58,553 bases of DNA from JBMOKU01 sp049324315 (GTDB lineage Bacteria; Bacillota; Clostridia; Peptostreptococcales; Thermotaleaceae), in the NCBI GenBank assembly GCA_049324315.1, contig JBMOKU010000051.1, positions 1-58,553 on the forward strand. Direction: 5' to 3'. The notes under the pieces are model-generated. The model saw nothing but the letters and a program-made list of their open reading frames with translations. It was not told the origin of the DNA and searched no databases. A program made the translations under genes and the position numbers. Positions 1 to 8,126 of this stretch are shown here, in pieces (within the stretch, counting starts at the first letter, position 1; each line of letters opens with the position of its first letter).

Positions 1-4
1 GGAT

Positions 5-66
5 ACCTCCTTTTGTTGTTAATTGGTTGGCGAACCTTTTTTATTCTAGCAAAAGGAGGTTGTTTT
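5..66 (+). terminator. Hairpin at left edge: terminator or RBS-sequestering stem
   Basis: An 11-bp perfect inverted repeat (ACCTCCTTTTG at 5-15 and its complement at 50-60) encloses a loop of about 34 bases and is followed on the plus strand by a T-run, so it could end a rightward transcript entering from outside the window. On the minus strand the same stem contains AAAGGAGGT, a strong Shine-Dalgarno sequence whose start codon would lie just left of base 1. The two readings cannot be separated here. Confidence 0.45.
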
Positions 67-92
67 TTCTACTCATAGCTAAAGCTTTTTGG

Positions 93-119
93 AACCCCCG
101 GTAGAACCGGGGGTTTTCG
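93..119 (+). terminator. Rho-independent terminator, rightward
   Basis: A 9-bp GC-rich stem (AACCCCCGG at 93-101, complement at 107-115) with a 5-base loop is followed by TTCG and further T residues. It is better placed to stop a transcript entering from the left than one leaving the aro operon. Confidence 0.6.
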
Positions 120-130
120 TTACACAACAA

Positions 131-157
131 AAGGCAATAGCAACCTACTATCGCCTT
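131..157 (-). terminator. Terminator of the aro operon
   Basis: A 10-bp stem (131-140 with 148-157, one G-U pair) lies 7 bases beyond the last aro stop codon. On the minus strand it is followed by TTGTTGTG, a weak U-tract. Confidence 0.6.
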
Positions 158-164
158 CTCATTG

Positions 165-950
165 TTACGCTAGTCTTTTCATCAATTTTTCAATAATTTC
201 CTTACTGATTTCTTCTACCGTTTTTCCATCCGTACAAACCGTAATATCTGCAGCCGCTTCATATAGACCCTCTCTTTTGCCCAGCATCTCCTGGATTTTT
301 TCAACGGTCATGCTGTCTTTCAATAGCGGTCTGGTATTTTCTTGCGAAATGCGACTGTAAATTTCTTCAGGACTTGCCTGAAGCCAAATAACGATGCCGT
401 TTCTTTTTAGATTTTCAACATTTTTATGATTTAATACAATCCCGCCGCCGCTGCAGAAGATGATAATATTGTTGTATCTACTCATTTCTTCAACGGTCTC
501 TGCCTCTAACTTGCGGAAGTATGTCTCTCCATAATTTTGAAAAATTTCATTAATGGTCATACCCATTCGTTCCTCAATAACCTTGTCTACATCGATATTT
601 TCCATGGCTAGAAGTTTTGACAATTCTTTTCCGATGGTCGTCTTCCCGCTTCCCATAAAACCAATTAATGAGATATGATATGGAAACAATGTTCTTGATT
701 GAACCTTTCTACTGGCTTTTAAAATCTGACTATATATTGTTTTTATTTCCTGAGAAAAACCAGGATTTTCAAGATAAGTAGTTACTTTCTGCAGAATCTC
801 TTTTTCACGGGCTTGATGAAAAATAGGAATTCCTTTTTCCTTTTTATACTCCATGATATCCAGAACCTTTCCCATCCGTTTTTCCAATATGGCTACCAGT
901 TCTTTATCACAATCATCTATTTCTTGCCTTAATTTTTCTAGATCCTTCAA
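165..950 (-). CDS. aroK: Bifunctional chorismate mutase / shikimate kinase
   Basis: Two domains are joined in 261 residues. Residues 1-85 are an AroQ-type chorismate mutase (chorismate to prephenate), with the helical pattern LRQEIDDCD near 7-15, KRMGK near 24-28 and AREKEIL near 47-53. Residues 92-261 are a shikimate kinase (shikimate plus ATP to shikimate 3-phosphate), with Walker A GFMGSGKTT at 97-105, DVD at 120-122, the GGG shikimate-binding loop at 168-170 and TRPLL near 206-210. The start is probably TTG at 950, behind GGGAGAAG. It is the last gene of the aro operon. A single-domain AroK is about 170 residues, so the fusion is clear from length and motifs. Which activities are expressed in vivo is inferred. 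Confidence 0.92.
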   Translation of the reverse strand: MKDLEKLRQEIDDCDKELVAILEKRMGKVLDIMEYKKEKGIPIFHQAREKEILQKVTTYLENPGFSQEIKTIYSQILKASRKVQSRTLFPYHISLIGFMGSGKTTIGKELSKLLAMENIDVDKVIEERMGMTINEIFQNYGETYFRKLEAETVEEMSRYNNIIIFCSGGGIVLNHKNVENLKRNGIVIWLQASPEEIYSRISQENTRPLLKDSMTVEKIQEMLGKREGLYEAAADITVCTDGKTVEEISKEIIEKLMKRLA

Positions 951-988
951 AATGTTCTTCTCCCTTCTCTACTTATTTCCTTATCACC

Positions 989-1849
989 TTACCTTATACT
1001 ATTTAGAAAATAAGTTTCTACTTCCTTATACAAAGCTTTTTCTTCTTCAACAGATAGTTTTTCACCGGTCCATATTTCCAAGGATTTCAAGGCCTGATAT
1101 ACGAGCATAGGCAATCCGTTTATTGCTTTACACCCCTGCTGTTCAGCCATGTGCAGTAATTTTGTCTGATAGGGATTATAGATTAAATCGTATACAAGCT
1201 CAGCTCCTTCGAGTATTTCCTGAGAAATAGGACTCACTTCAATTTCGGGGTACATACCCACAGGGGTACTATTGATGACACAATCAAAGGCTTCTGTGAC
1301 ATCTTCCAGTTTCATCAAATTGACTGAACATCCGGTACCTGCCTCTAGCTCTTCCTTTAGTTGTATTCCTTTCATAGGATTTCTTATGGCTATGGTTAAA
1401 ATACCGCCTGCCTGCAGTATTTCATAGGCCACAACCCTAGCTGATCCCCCAGCACCAAGCAGAAGAACTTTTTTTTCCTGTACATTTATCTCTACATCTC
1501 TAAGACTCTTTAAAAATCCAAATCCATCTGTGTTATATCCAATTAGTTTTCCATCCACAACCTGTACGGTATTGACAGCTCCATACCTTCTGGCAATCTC
1601 ATGAACTTCATCTAAATAGGGAATAATGGCTTCCTTATGAGGTATGGTAACATTAAAGCCTTGAAAATTTGTCCTTAACATTAGAAGTCCTTGTGCTAAG
1701 TCCGTCTCTTCGATTTTTAAGGGAACATAGATACTATTCAACCCTTTCCTGTCAAAAAAGCTATTATGGATAACAGGAGACAAGCTGTGAGAAATTGGAT
1801 TTCCGATGACTGCATACATTTTTGTTTTTCCGTTGATTCTAGCATTCAT
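989..1849 (-). CDS. aroE: Shikimate dehydrogenase (NADP)
   Basis: Reduces 3-dehydroshikimate to shikimate with NADPH in the cytosol. The N-terminal substrate domain carries the family signature GNPISHSLSP (about 17-26) and NVTIPHKE (about 64-71) with the catalytic lysine. The Rossmann domain has LLGAGGSARV near 130-139 and a C-terminal GLPMLVYQA. The length of 286 is normal. The ATG start overlaps the aroA stop by 11 bases, indicating translational coupling. The next gene is the mutase-kinase fusion that uses its product. Confidence 0.95.
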   Translation of the reverse strand: MNARINGKTKMYAVIGNPISHSLSPVIHNSFFDRKGLNSIYVPLKIEETDLAQGLLMLRTNFQGFNVTIPHKEAIIPYLDEVHEIARRYGAVNTVQVVDGKLIGYNTDGFGFLKSLRDVEINVQEKKVLLLGAGGSARVVAYEILQAGGILTIAIRNPMKGIQLKEELEAGTGCSVNLMKLEDVTEAFDCVINSTPVGMYPEIEVSPISQEILEGAELVYDLIYNPYQTKLLHMAEQQGCKAINGLPMLVYQALKSLEIWTGEKLSVEEEKALYKEVETYFLNSIR

Positions 1850-3125
1850 TTTTCATCACCCGATCAATCAAATCATAAAAGTTGGGAAACGATATGGCTG
1901 TACATTCAGGATTGTCAATCAAAACTCCTTCATTGCTGCGCAAGCCTGCAATGGTTAAAGCCATGGCGATTCGGTGGTCATGATAACTTTCGATGGCCCC
2001 TCCCCTTAAAGAATCCTTGCCGTGAATAATCATGCCATCCTCTGTTTCCTCTATATCAGCGCCGATTTTTTTCAGCTCCGTTACCATGGCATTGATACGA
2101 TTGCTTTCCTTTACTTTCAATTCCTGGGCATCTCGTATGATCGTTGTTCCCTCTGCAAAGCATGCTGCTACAGCAATAGCCGGTATTTCATCAATCAAAC
2201 GGGGTATGATTTCTCCTCCAATTTCAACACCTCGGAGCTGTGTACTTTTCACCAGCAAATCTCCCATAGGTTCTCCATTGGAGTCCTTTTCATTAAGAAT
2301 TCTAATATGGGCTCCCATCTGCAGTAGGGCGTCAATAATCCCTGTTCTTGTAGGATTTAACCCAACATTCTTAATGATAATTTCCCCATCTTTTATAATC
2401 GATCCTAACACTAAGAAAAAGGCAGCGGAAGATATATCTCCCGGGACATATACTTCTTTAGCGTATAATTTCTCCACCGGCTTACACAGAACGTCAAGGC
2501 CTCTTACCTCAATATCTGCTCCCATAGATTTAAGCATCCGTTCTGTATGATCCCTGGATTTTTGAGGTTCTCTTACAGTCGTGATCCCATCTGCATACAA
2601 GCCTGCCAAAAGCACGGAGGATTTTACTTGGGCACTGGCCATAGGCATGTCATAGTGAATTGGCTTAAGTTTTCGTCCTTCAATTCCCAGGGGTGCATGG
2701 TTTTCTTTTTCGATACCGTAAATTTCTGCGCCCATTTCCCGGAGGGGTTTGATGATTCTTCCCATGGGTCTTTTCTGAATCGAAGCATCTCCTGTTATTT
2801 CACAGTCAAATTTTTGTCCTGATAGAATACCGGATATCAAACGAATGGTCGTACCTGAATTTCCCGCATCTAATCTTTCCATGGGTTTTCTCAAACCTTT
2901 TAATCCTACGCCTCGTACGATAACGGAATCTTTTCTTATATCAATGGGTACACCCAGTTTTCGAAAACAATCAATGGTACTTAAGCAATCTTCTCCCATT
3001 AGAAAGTTAGCAATCTTACTCTCCCCGTCAGCGATGGAGGAAAACATAACGCCTCTATGAGATATGGACTTATCACCCGGCACCGTTATTTCTTGTCTTA
3101 TCCGCTTAATCGGTTTTATAAGCAT
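1839..3125 (-). CDS. aroA: 3-phosphoshikimate 1-carboxyvinyltransferase (EPSP synthase)
   Basis: Condenses shikimate 3-phosphate with phosphoenolpyruvate to EPSP. The 428-residue length and the motifs fit the family: VPGDKSISHR near 15-24 (phosphate-binding lysine), LDAGNSGTT near 84-92, and the C-terminal DHRIAMAL near 379-386. It sits mid-operon between aroB and aroE, and overlaps aroE by 11 bases. The sequence after GNSG is GTTIR, which alone does not settle whether it is the glyphosate-tolerant class II type. Confidence 0.95.
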   Translation of the reverse strand: MLIKPIKRIRQEITVPGDKSISHRGVMFSSIADGESKIANFLMGEDCLSTIDCFRKLGVPIDIRKDSVIVRGVGLKGLRKPMERLDAGNSGTTIRLISGILSGQKFDCEITGDASIQKRPMGRIIKPLREMGAEIYGIEKENHAPLGIEGRKLKPIHYDMPMASAQVKSSVLLAGLYADGITTVREPQKSRDHTERMLKSMGADIEVRGLDVLCKPVEKLYAKEVYVPGDISSAAFFLVLGSIIKDGEIIIKNVGLNPTRTGIIDALLQMGAHIRILNEKDSNGEPMGDLLVKSTQLRGVEIGGEIIPRLIDEIPAIAVAACFAEGTTIIRDAQELKVKESNRINAMVTELKKIGADIEETEDGMIIHGKDSLRGGAIESYHDHRIAMALTIAGLRSNEGVLIDNPECTAISFPNFYDLIDRVMKNEC

Positions 3126-3150
3126 ATAACATCACCCTTTCCTGGCAGTA

Positions 3151-4200
3151 CTACCACTTAATTTCCTGTCTATCCAACAGATATTCCTCCACGTTACCTC
3201 TCGATGTGGGCAGGATAAAAGATATCTTTCCCCTTTGATTCTTTTTATCCCGGGACATCATATTCAAAAGATCGAAAACAGAATACTCTGAAATTTCTAA
3301 GTCAATATCCAATTTTTCAATAAATTCCTTGATTTCTTGAAAATAAGAGTTATCTAAGATATTCAATTTCCTCGCAAGCATCGTTTCATAATACATGCCT
3401 ATGATGACAGCTTCTCCATGGGTATATTTTTGGAAGTTTGTTATTCCTTCCAATCCGTGTCCCATGGTATGTCCGAAGTTCAGTATTTTCCGCAAACCTT
3501 CTTCCTTTTCATCTTGAGATACAATTTGGGCCTTGATTTCACAGCATCGCTTAATAATATTCATCATGACGCTGCTGTCAAGATTTCTTAATTTTTCAAT
3601 GTTCTCTCTGATATATTTAAAAAATGAATAATCATAAATGATACCATATTTGATAACCTCGCCAATACCGCTCAATAGTTCCCGATAAGGAAGAGATGCT
3701 AGAAAGTCTGTATCTATGAATACAGCCTCCGGTTGGTAAAATGCCCCAATGCTGTTTTTATATTTCATCAAGTTAACGCCGGTTTTTCCTCCTACACTGC
3801 TGTCCACCTGGGCCAATAGAGTTGTCGGTATTTGGATAAAAGGTACACCCCGCATATAAATGGATGCACAAAAACCTGCCAGATCTCCTACCACACCACC
3901 GCCAAAGGCAATGATCCTTGATTTTCTTGTCAGCCCTTGCTCCAGCATGGAGGATACTATTTTTATGACAGTATCCATGCTTTTGCTGTTTTCCCCAGGC
4001 TTCACCACAATTTTGTGATATGGAATATCCTTTAGAATTTCTTCCAGCTTAGCTCCATATAGGGTATCTACATGGGTATCCGTAATCACCATGACTTTTT
4101 CCTTGCTTCCCGCAAGAAATTTACCCACTTCTTTCGTACAGCCTTTATCTATATGGATGATATAGCTTTTTTCTCCTAAATCGATCTGCACATTTTCCAT
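3151..4200 (-). CDS. aroB: 3-dehydroquinate synthase
   Basis: Converts DAHP to 3-dehydroquinate, using NAD and a metal ion. Recognised by FGGGVVGDLAGFCAS near 100-114, IPTTLLAQVDSSVGGKTG near 123-140 and LNFGHTMGHGLE near 241-252, which carry metal and substrate ligands. The length of 349 is typical. Its ATG lies inside the last codons of aroC (25-base overlap), so the pair is probably translationally coupled. Confidence 0.95.
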   Translation of the reverse strand: MENVQIDLGEKSYIIHIDKGCTKEVGKFLAGSKEKVMVITDTHVDTLYGAKLEEILKDIPYHKIVVKPGENSKSMDTVIKIVSSMLEQGLTRKSRIIAFGGGVVGDLAGFCASIYMRGVPFIQIPTTLLAQVDSSVGGKTGVNLMKYKNSIGAFYQPEAVFIDTDFLASLPYRELLSGIGEVIKYGIIYDYSFFKYIRENIEKLRNLDSSVMMNIIKRCCEIKAQIVSQDEKEEGLRKILNFGHTMGHGLEGITNFQKYTHGEAVIIGMYYETMLARKLNILDNSYFQEIKEFIEKLDIDLEISEYSVFDLLNMMSRDKKNQRGKISFILPTSRGNVEEYLLDRQEIKW

Positions 4201-5318
4201 CTTTCCAAAATCTCCTCCAGTGAGTCTCCACCATACTTCTTCAAAAATTCTTCTGCAATAACGGTTATGGCCACCATTTCTCCTACGATGGAAGCCGCAG
4301 GCACTGCACAGGTATCGCTGCGCTCAATGGAAGCTGCAAAGCTTTCTTTGGATTCGATATCTACACTTTGTAAGGGTTTGTAGAGGGTAGGAATGGGTTT
4401 CATCCCACATTGAATAATGATATTCTCTCCGTTGGACATTCCTCCCTCGATCCCTCCTGCGTGATTGGTCTTTCTATAGTACCCTTTTTCTGCATCGTAA
4501 AATATTTCGTCATGTACTTCTGAGCCTTTTTTTCTAGCACTGTCAAAGCCTTCTCCTATTTGAACGCCTTTGATTCCTTGTATGCCCATGAGGGCAAAGG
4601 CAAGTTTGGCATCCAGCTTTCTATCCCATTGTACATGACTCCCAAGCCCCACAGGTATCCCTGTAATATGGATTTCAAATATTCCTCCTAGGGAATCTCC
4701 TTCCTCTTTAGCCCGGTCAATTTCTTCCATCATTTTTCTTTCTGTTTCAGGATCTATACACCGAACCTCAGACAAATCTGCCTTCTTAACACGCTCTATT
4801 CCCTGTGCTTTTTCATTTAATGCAGCGCTGCCTATAGAAGTCACATGACTCATTACTTCTATACCAAAATTTTTCATCAACTGCTTCATGATACTCCCCA
4901 CAGCAACCCGTGTGGCTGTTTCCCTGGCACTGCTTCTCTCTAAAACATTTCGGATATCTTCAAAGCCATATTTTATTGCTCCAGGCAGATCAGCATGCCC
5001 TGGTCGCGGTTTTGTCACTTTTTTTTCGTTATCTATGGGCTCTATTGGGTTCATATACTTTTCCCAGTTGGCATAGTCCTTGTTTTCTATTTGAAAAGCA
5101 ATAGGACTTCCAAGGGTTTTTCCTCCCCTCATACCCGATAGAATCTCGATGCGATCCTGTTCGATCTTCATTCGTCCCCCGCGGCCATAGCCTGCTTGCC
5201 GTCTTTTTAGGTCTCTGTTAACTTCTTCAATGTCAATATTTACGTTGGCCGGGAATCCTTCGATAATACCTGTCAGACACTTACCATGAGACTCTCCTGC
5301 TGTTATATATCTAAGCAC
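4176..5318 (-). CDS. aroC: Chorismate synthase
   Basis: Forms chorismate from EPSP with reduced FMN. The three family signatures are visible: GESHGKCL near 8-15, ERSSARETATRVA near 127-139 and the C-terminal DTCAVPAASIVGE with its arginine-serine context. The length of 380 is normal. The start is GTG at 5318, with GGGGGAT 5 bases upstream. It follows aroF by 17 bases and overlaps aroB. Confidence 0.95.
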   Translation of the reverse strand: MLRYITAGESHGKCLTGIIEGFPANVNIDIEEVNRDLKRRQAGYGRGGRMKIEQDRIEILSGMRGGKTLGSPIAFQIENKDYANWEKYMNPIEPIDNEKKVTKPRPGHADLPGAIKYGFEDIRNVLERSSARETATRVAVGSIMKQLMKNFGIEVMSHVTSIGSAALNEKAQGIERVKKADLSEVRCIDPETERKMMEEIDRAKEEGDSLGGIFEIHITGIPVGLGSHVQWDRKLDAKLAFALMGIQGIKGVQIGEGFDSARKKGSEVHDEIFYDAEKGYYRKTNHAGGIEGGMSNGENIIIQCGMKPIPTLYKPLQSVDIESKESFAASIERSDTCAVPAASIVGEMVAITVIAEEFLKKYGGDSLEEILERWKMCRSI

Positions 5319-5335
5319 TTATGATCCCCCATTCC

Positions 5336-6337
5336 TTATTGAATCGCTGCGATTCGATTCACCTCTTCCATTAGTCTTGCAAATTTTTTCGGTTTTAATG
5401 ATTGCGCTCCATCTGAAAGAGCATTCTCCGGCTCATGATGCACCTCGATGATAAGACCGTCCGCACCTACTGCAATGGAAGCTTTGGATAGAGGCTCAAC
5501 CATTGCCCATTTGCCGGCAGCATGGCTTGGATCAATGATAATTGGCAAATGACTTAACTCCTTGATAGCTGGAACGGCACTTAAATCTAATGTATTTCGG
5601 GTGTATGTTTCAAAGGTTCTGATACCTCTTTCACACAATATCACTTGATGATTCCCCTCTGACATAATATACTCCGCTGACATGAGTAATTCTTCAATGG
5701 TTGCAGAGAGTCCTCTTTTTAGTAAAATAGGCTTCTGAGATTTTCCCGCCTTCTTTAGTAGTGCAAAATTCTGCATGTTTCTTGCACCAATTTGTATAAT
5801 GTCTGCATATTCTTCAACAACATCAAAGTTTTCCATACACATAGCTTCTGTCACAATAGCCAATCCTGTTTCTTCCTTTGCCTTTCTAAGAAGCTTCAAG
5901 CCCTCTTCACCCATTCCTTGGAAACTGTATGGTGACGTCCTTGGTTTGAATGCACCGCCTCGTAATATTTTAGCGCCGCTTTCCTTCACGCTTCGGGCAA
6001 TTGTCATCAGTTGTTCTTCACTTTCCACAGAGCAAGGTCCTGCCATAACGACAATATTACCGCCTCCGATTTTTATACCTTCAACGTCTATGACGGTATC
6101 GATAGGATTGAATACTCTACTGGCAAGCTTAAACGGATGCTGTACCTTAAGAATTCTTTCCACATGTTCATTGGCTTCGATTTGACTGGGATTGATCTTC
6201 CGTGTATCTCCAATCAATCCCAAAACACTATAATTCTCCCCTTTGACTTTGTGGACTTTGCATCCCATTTTTTCCAACCTCTCTTCCATTTTCTTTATTT
6301 CACTTTCTGGTGTATCCGGTTTCATAATAACGACCAT
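5336..6337 (-). CDS. aroF: 3-deoxy-7-phosphoheptulonate synthase, type I-beta (Thermotoga/Bacillus style)
   Basis: First enzyme of aromatic biosynthesis: phosphoenolpyruvate plus erythrose 4-phosphate to DAHP. Residues 1-75 form a ferredoxin-like regulatory domain of the kind seen in the Thermotoga maritima enzyme, where it binds aromatic feedback inhibitors. The TIM barrel carries MAGPCSVE near 99-106, GGAFKPRTSPYSFQG near 126-140, and IIDPSHAAGK near 266-275. It is the first gene of the operon, with an AGGAGG ribosome site 8-9 bases before the ATG. Only about 45 bases separate it from an upstream terminator hairpin, so its expression depends on read-through from the leader. Confidence 0.95.
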   Translation of the reverse strand: MVVIMKPDTPESEIKKMEERLEKMGCKVHKVKGENYSVLGLIGDTRKINPSQIEANEHVERILKVQHPFKLASRVFNPIDTVIDVEGIKIGGGNIVVMAGPCSVESEEQLMTIARSVKESGAKILRGGAFKPRTSPYSFQGMGEEGLKLLRKAKEETGLAIVTEAMCMENFDVVEEYADIIQIGARNMQNFALLKKAGKSQKPILLKRGLSATIEELLMSAEYIMSEGNHQVILCERGIRTFETYTRNTLDLSAVPAIKELSHLPIIIDPSHAAGKWAMVEPLSKASIAVGADGLIIEVHHEPENALSDGAQSLKPKKFARLMEEVNRIAAIQ

Positions 6338-6381
6338 TTTACATACCTCCTAATTTTTTAGATAAAATTTTTTGATAAAAA

Positions 6382-6407
6382 AAGGAGACTCTACGAAGAG
6401 TCTCCTT
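6382..6407 (-). terminator. Intrinsic terminator in the aroF leader (candidate attenuator)
   Basis: A perfect 10-bp stem (6398-6407 with 6382-6391) closes a short loop and is followed on the minus strand by seven U residues. It lies between the leader promoter and aroF. Minus-strand bases 6477-6466 (CGAAGAAGGTCT) can pair with 6403-6394 (AGACTCTTCG) over 10 bp with a 2-base bulge, which would destroy this hairpin. That is the arrangement expected of an antiterminator. Confidence 0.8.
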
Positions 6408-6441
6408 GTATACAGGTTATGGATTCTATTGTGCTTTGACT

Positions 6442-6603
6442 TTATGATAAAGTCGGACAGCTGATAGACCTTCTTCGAATGAGATGCTTTTTATCTGAAA
6501 TTTTAACCAATGCAAAATAACCAGCGCTAAAAAAGTAAAAGCCCCAGTAAAAGTTAAAATAATAGATATAAAGTTGGCATCCCTTTTTGATTTGGTCTAA
6601 CAT
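6442..6603 (-). CDS. Aromatic-rich leader ORF upstream of aroF (53 codons)
   Basis: The ATG at 6603 is preceded by GAGGTTGAAGG. Residues 12-25 read YIYYFNFYWGFYFF, 11 aromatic residues in 14, followed by another Tyr-Phe pair at 29-30. The stop lies in a small hairpin at 6438-6454. It sits between a perfect promoter and the pre-aroF terminator, so a role as a leader peptide sensing charged Phe/Tyr/Trp tRNA is plausible. A caveat is that another frame over the same bases (stop at 6426) encodes a plausible single-span membrane peptide. That frame has no start codon of its own and would need a one-base shift near 6588. The aromatic run could therefore be the shadow of a frameshifted small membrane gene. 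Confidence 0.5.
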   Translation of the reverse strand: MLDQIKKGCQLYIYYFNFYWGFYFFSAGYFALVKISDKKHLIRRRSISCPTLS

Positions 6604-6651
6604 TGCCTTCAACCTCACTCATTTTTAGAAAATTTGGATTAATTATATTGA

Positions 6652-6680
6652 ATTATATTGTATACAACATTCCATGTCAA
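6652..6680 (-). promoter_or_regulatory. Sigma-A promoter of the aro leader/operon
   Basis: TTGACA (6680-6675), a 17-base spacer and TATAAT (6657-6652) match the consensus at every position. Transcription would start about 45 bases before the leader ORF. Confidence 0.88.
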
Positions 6681-6863
6681 CAGTAAAATTTTTTTCAGTT
6701 ATTTTTTTTTATATCCTATAGAAATTGTTGAATCTTTTTATTGCGATATACCTTTATCCTGCCCTGCTTACTATAAATTATGCCCCTGGTTCTATTTCTT
6801 CTACTCCATCTATGGAGAATTAATCATTTTTATGGAAAAAGTTTAACCTTGCTAAGAATTTAC

Positions 6864-6892
6864 TTGACAGTATTTTGAATATTGGATATATT
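6864..6892 (+). promoter_or_regulatory. Sigma-A promoter of tyrA-pheA
   Basis: TTGACA (6864-6869), 17 bases and TATATT (6887-6892), divergent from the aro promoter. Nothing else is recognised in the roughly 180 bases between the two promoters. Confidence 0.8.
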
Positions 6893-6977
6893 TTTTTTCA
6901 TAGTTTCATATAGCAATTGAAATTCAAAATTAATTTCTTAATAATAATCCACCTTCAACAAATAAGGAGTGAACCAC

Positions 6978-8102
6978 ATGGATGGCTTTCAACGAATTTC
7001 CATTATCGGTCTCGGCTTAATGGGCGGTTCCTTTGCCCTTGCCCTTAAAAACAGAAAGATACCCTGCAAAATTGTTGGTTATGATACATCCTCTGAATAT
7101 CTCATGGCTGCCAAAGCTTCCGGTGCCATTGATGTGGCGGCCGCCCATATGAAAGAAGCTGTAGCAGATGCCCAGCTTGTTGTCATAGCCGTGCCCATTG
7201 GCTATTATCCTGAGGTCTTCCAGGGCATTGCCGATCATCTTTCTCCCCATTGTATTGTTACAGACGTGGGTAGTGTTAAAAGTTACGTAGTAGAAATGGC
7301 TAAGCAGTTCTTGCCTGATACCATACAATTTATCGGCGGTCATCCTATGACCGGATCTGAAAAGGGTGGTTTCCACGCAGCAGATCCTTATCTTTATGAA
7401 AATGCATATTATTTTTTGACGAAGGAATCTTCAACAAATATGGAAGCCTTAAATCAGATTGAATTGATGATCAAAACTTTAGGTGCTTTTCCTGTCGTCA
7501 GTCCTCCTGAAGAGCATGATCAAATCGTTTCTCTTATTAGCCACCTCCCTCACCTCATTGCCTCTGTCTTGGTTAATATGATGGACCAAAACAAGGGAAT
7601 CTCTTATCTTCCCTTTGTAGGCGGTGGGTTCAGGGATACAACCCGGATTGCATCCGGAAATCCTGCTATGTGGAAGGACATCTTTTTTTATAATAAAGAT
7701 CAAGTGCTTAAGAGTATCTCTAGTTTTGAGGTATTACTAAAAACATTTAGGGATAGTTTGGAGAGCAATCATTCAGATTTGATCTTTAAAGACTTAGAAA
7801 ATGCCAAACTCATTCGTGACAGCATCCCTCATCAGGGACGAGATTATATTTCTCCTTTATTCGAAATTATTGTATCTGTTGAAGATAGGCCTGGCGTATT
7901 GGCTGAGCTTACCCATGTAATCGGATCAAATGCCATTAATATTAAAGAAATTGAGATCTTACATGCCCGACAAGAAGAAAAAGGGGCCGTCCGCTTAGCT
8001 TTTGCTTCTCTTAGCGATCGTGATGCTGCCCTCGCCATATTAAAGCAGGGCAAATTCCCTCATTCTTATGCAAAAGATGAAAAATCCGTTGAAAAGTCGT
8101 AA
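6978..8102 (+). CDS. tyrA: Prephenate dehydrogenase with C-terminal ACT domain
   Basis: Oxidises prephenate to 4-hydroxyphenylpyruvate for tyrosine. The N-terminus has the NAD-binding GLGLMGGS, then the prephenate-binding GGHPMTGSEKGG near 120-131 and HDQIVSLISHLPH near 181-193. An ACT domain (VEDRPGVLAELTH, about residue 298 on) probably senses an aromatic amino acid. The ATG at 6978 is preferred because AAGGAG lies 8 bases upstream; the GTG at 6969 would overlap that ribosome site. It is co-directional with pheA 24 bases downstream. Confidence 0.93.
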   Translation: MDGFQRISIIGLGLMGGSFALALKNRKIPCKIVGYDTSSEYLMAAKASGAIDVAAAHMKEAVADAQLVVIAVPIGYYPEVFQGIADHLSPHCIVTDVGSVKSYVVEMAKQFLPDTIQFIGGHPMTGSEKGGFHAADPYLYENAYYFLTKESSTNMEALNQIELMIKTLGAFPVVSPPEEHDQIVSLISHLPHLIASVLVNMMDQNKGISYLPFVGGGFRDTTRIASGNPAMWKDIFFYNKDQVLKSISSFEVLLKTFRDSLESNHSDLIFKDLENAKLIRDSIPHQGRDYISPLFEIIVSVEDRPGVLAELTHVIGSNAINIKEIEILHARQEEKGAVRLAFASLSDRDAALAILKQGKFPHSYAKDEKSVEKS

Positions 8103-8126
8103 TCTTATTTACTTGGAGGTAGTAGC

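Noticed and set aside
1..14. Possible 3' end of a 16S rRNA gene
   Set aside because: It differs from GGATCACCTCCTTT by a missing base and nothing else of a 16S gene is visible; recorded only as a hypothesis.
853..1110. Plus-strand ORFs opposite the aro genes (for example 853-1110, 2032-2550, 5775-6185)
   Set aside because: They are antisense shadows of conserved aro enzymes, with no ribosome sites or protein-like composition.
6658..6846. Plus-strand 62-codon ORF, also rich in Phe and Tyr, between the aro and tyrA promoters
   Set aside because: It has no ribosome site or normal start and lies upstream of the tyrA promoter. T-rich sequence yields aromatic codons by chance, which is a warning for the leader ORF too.
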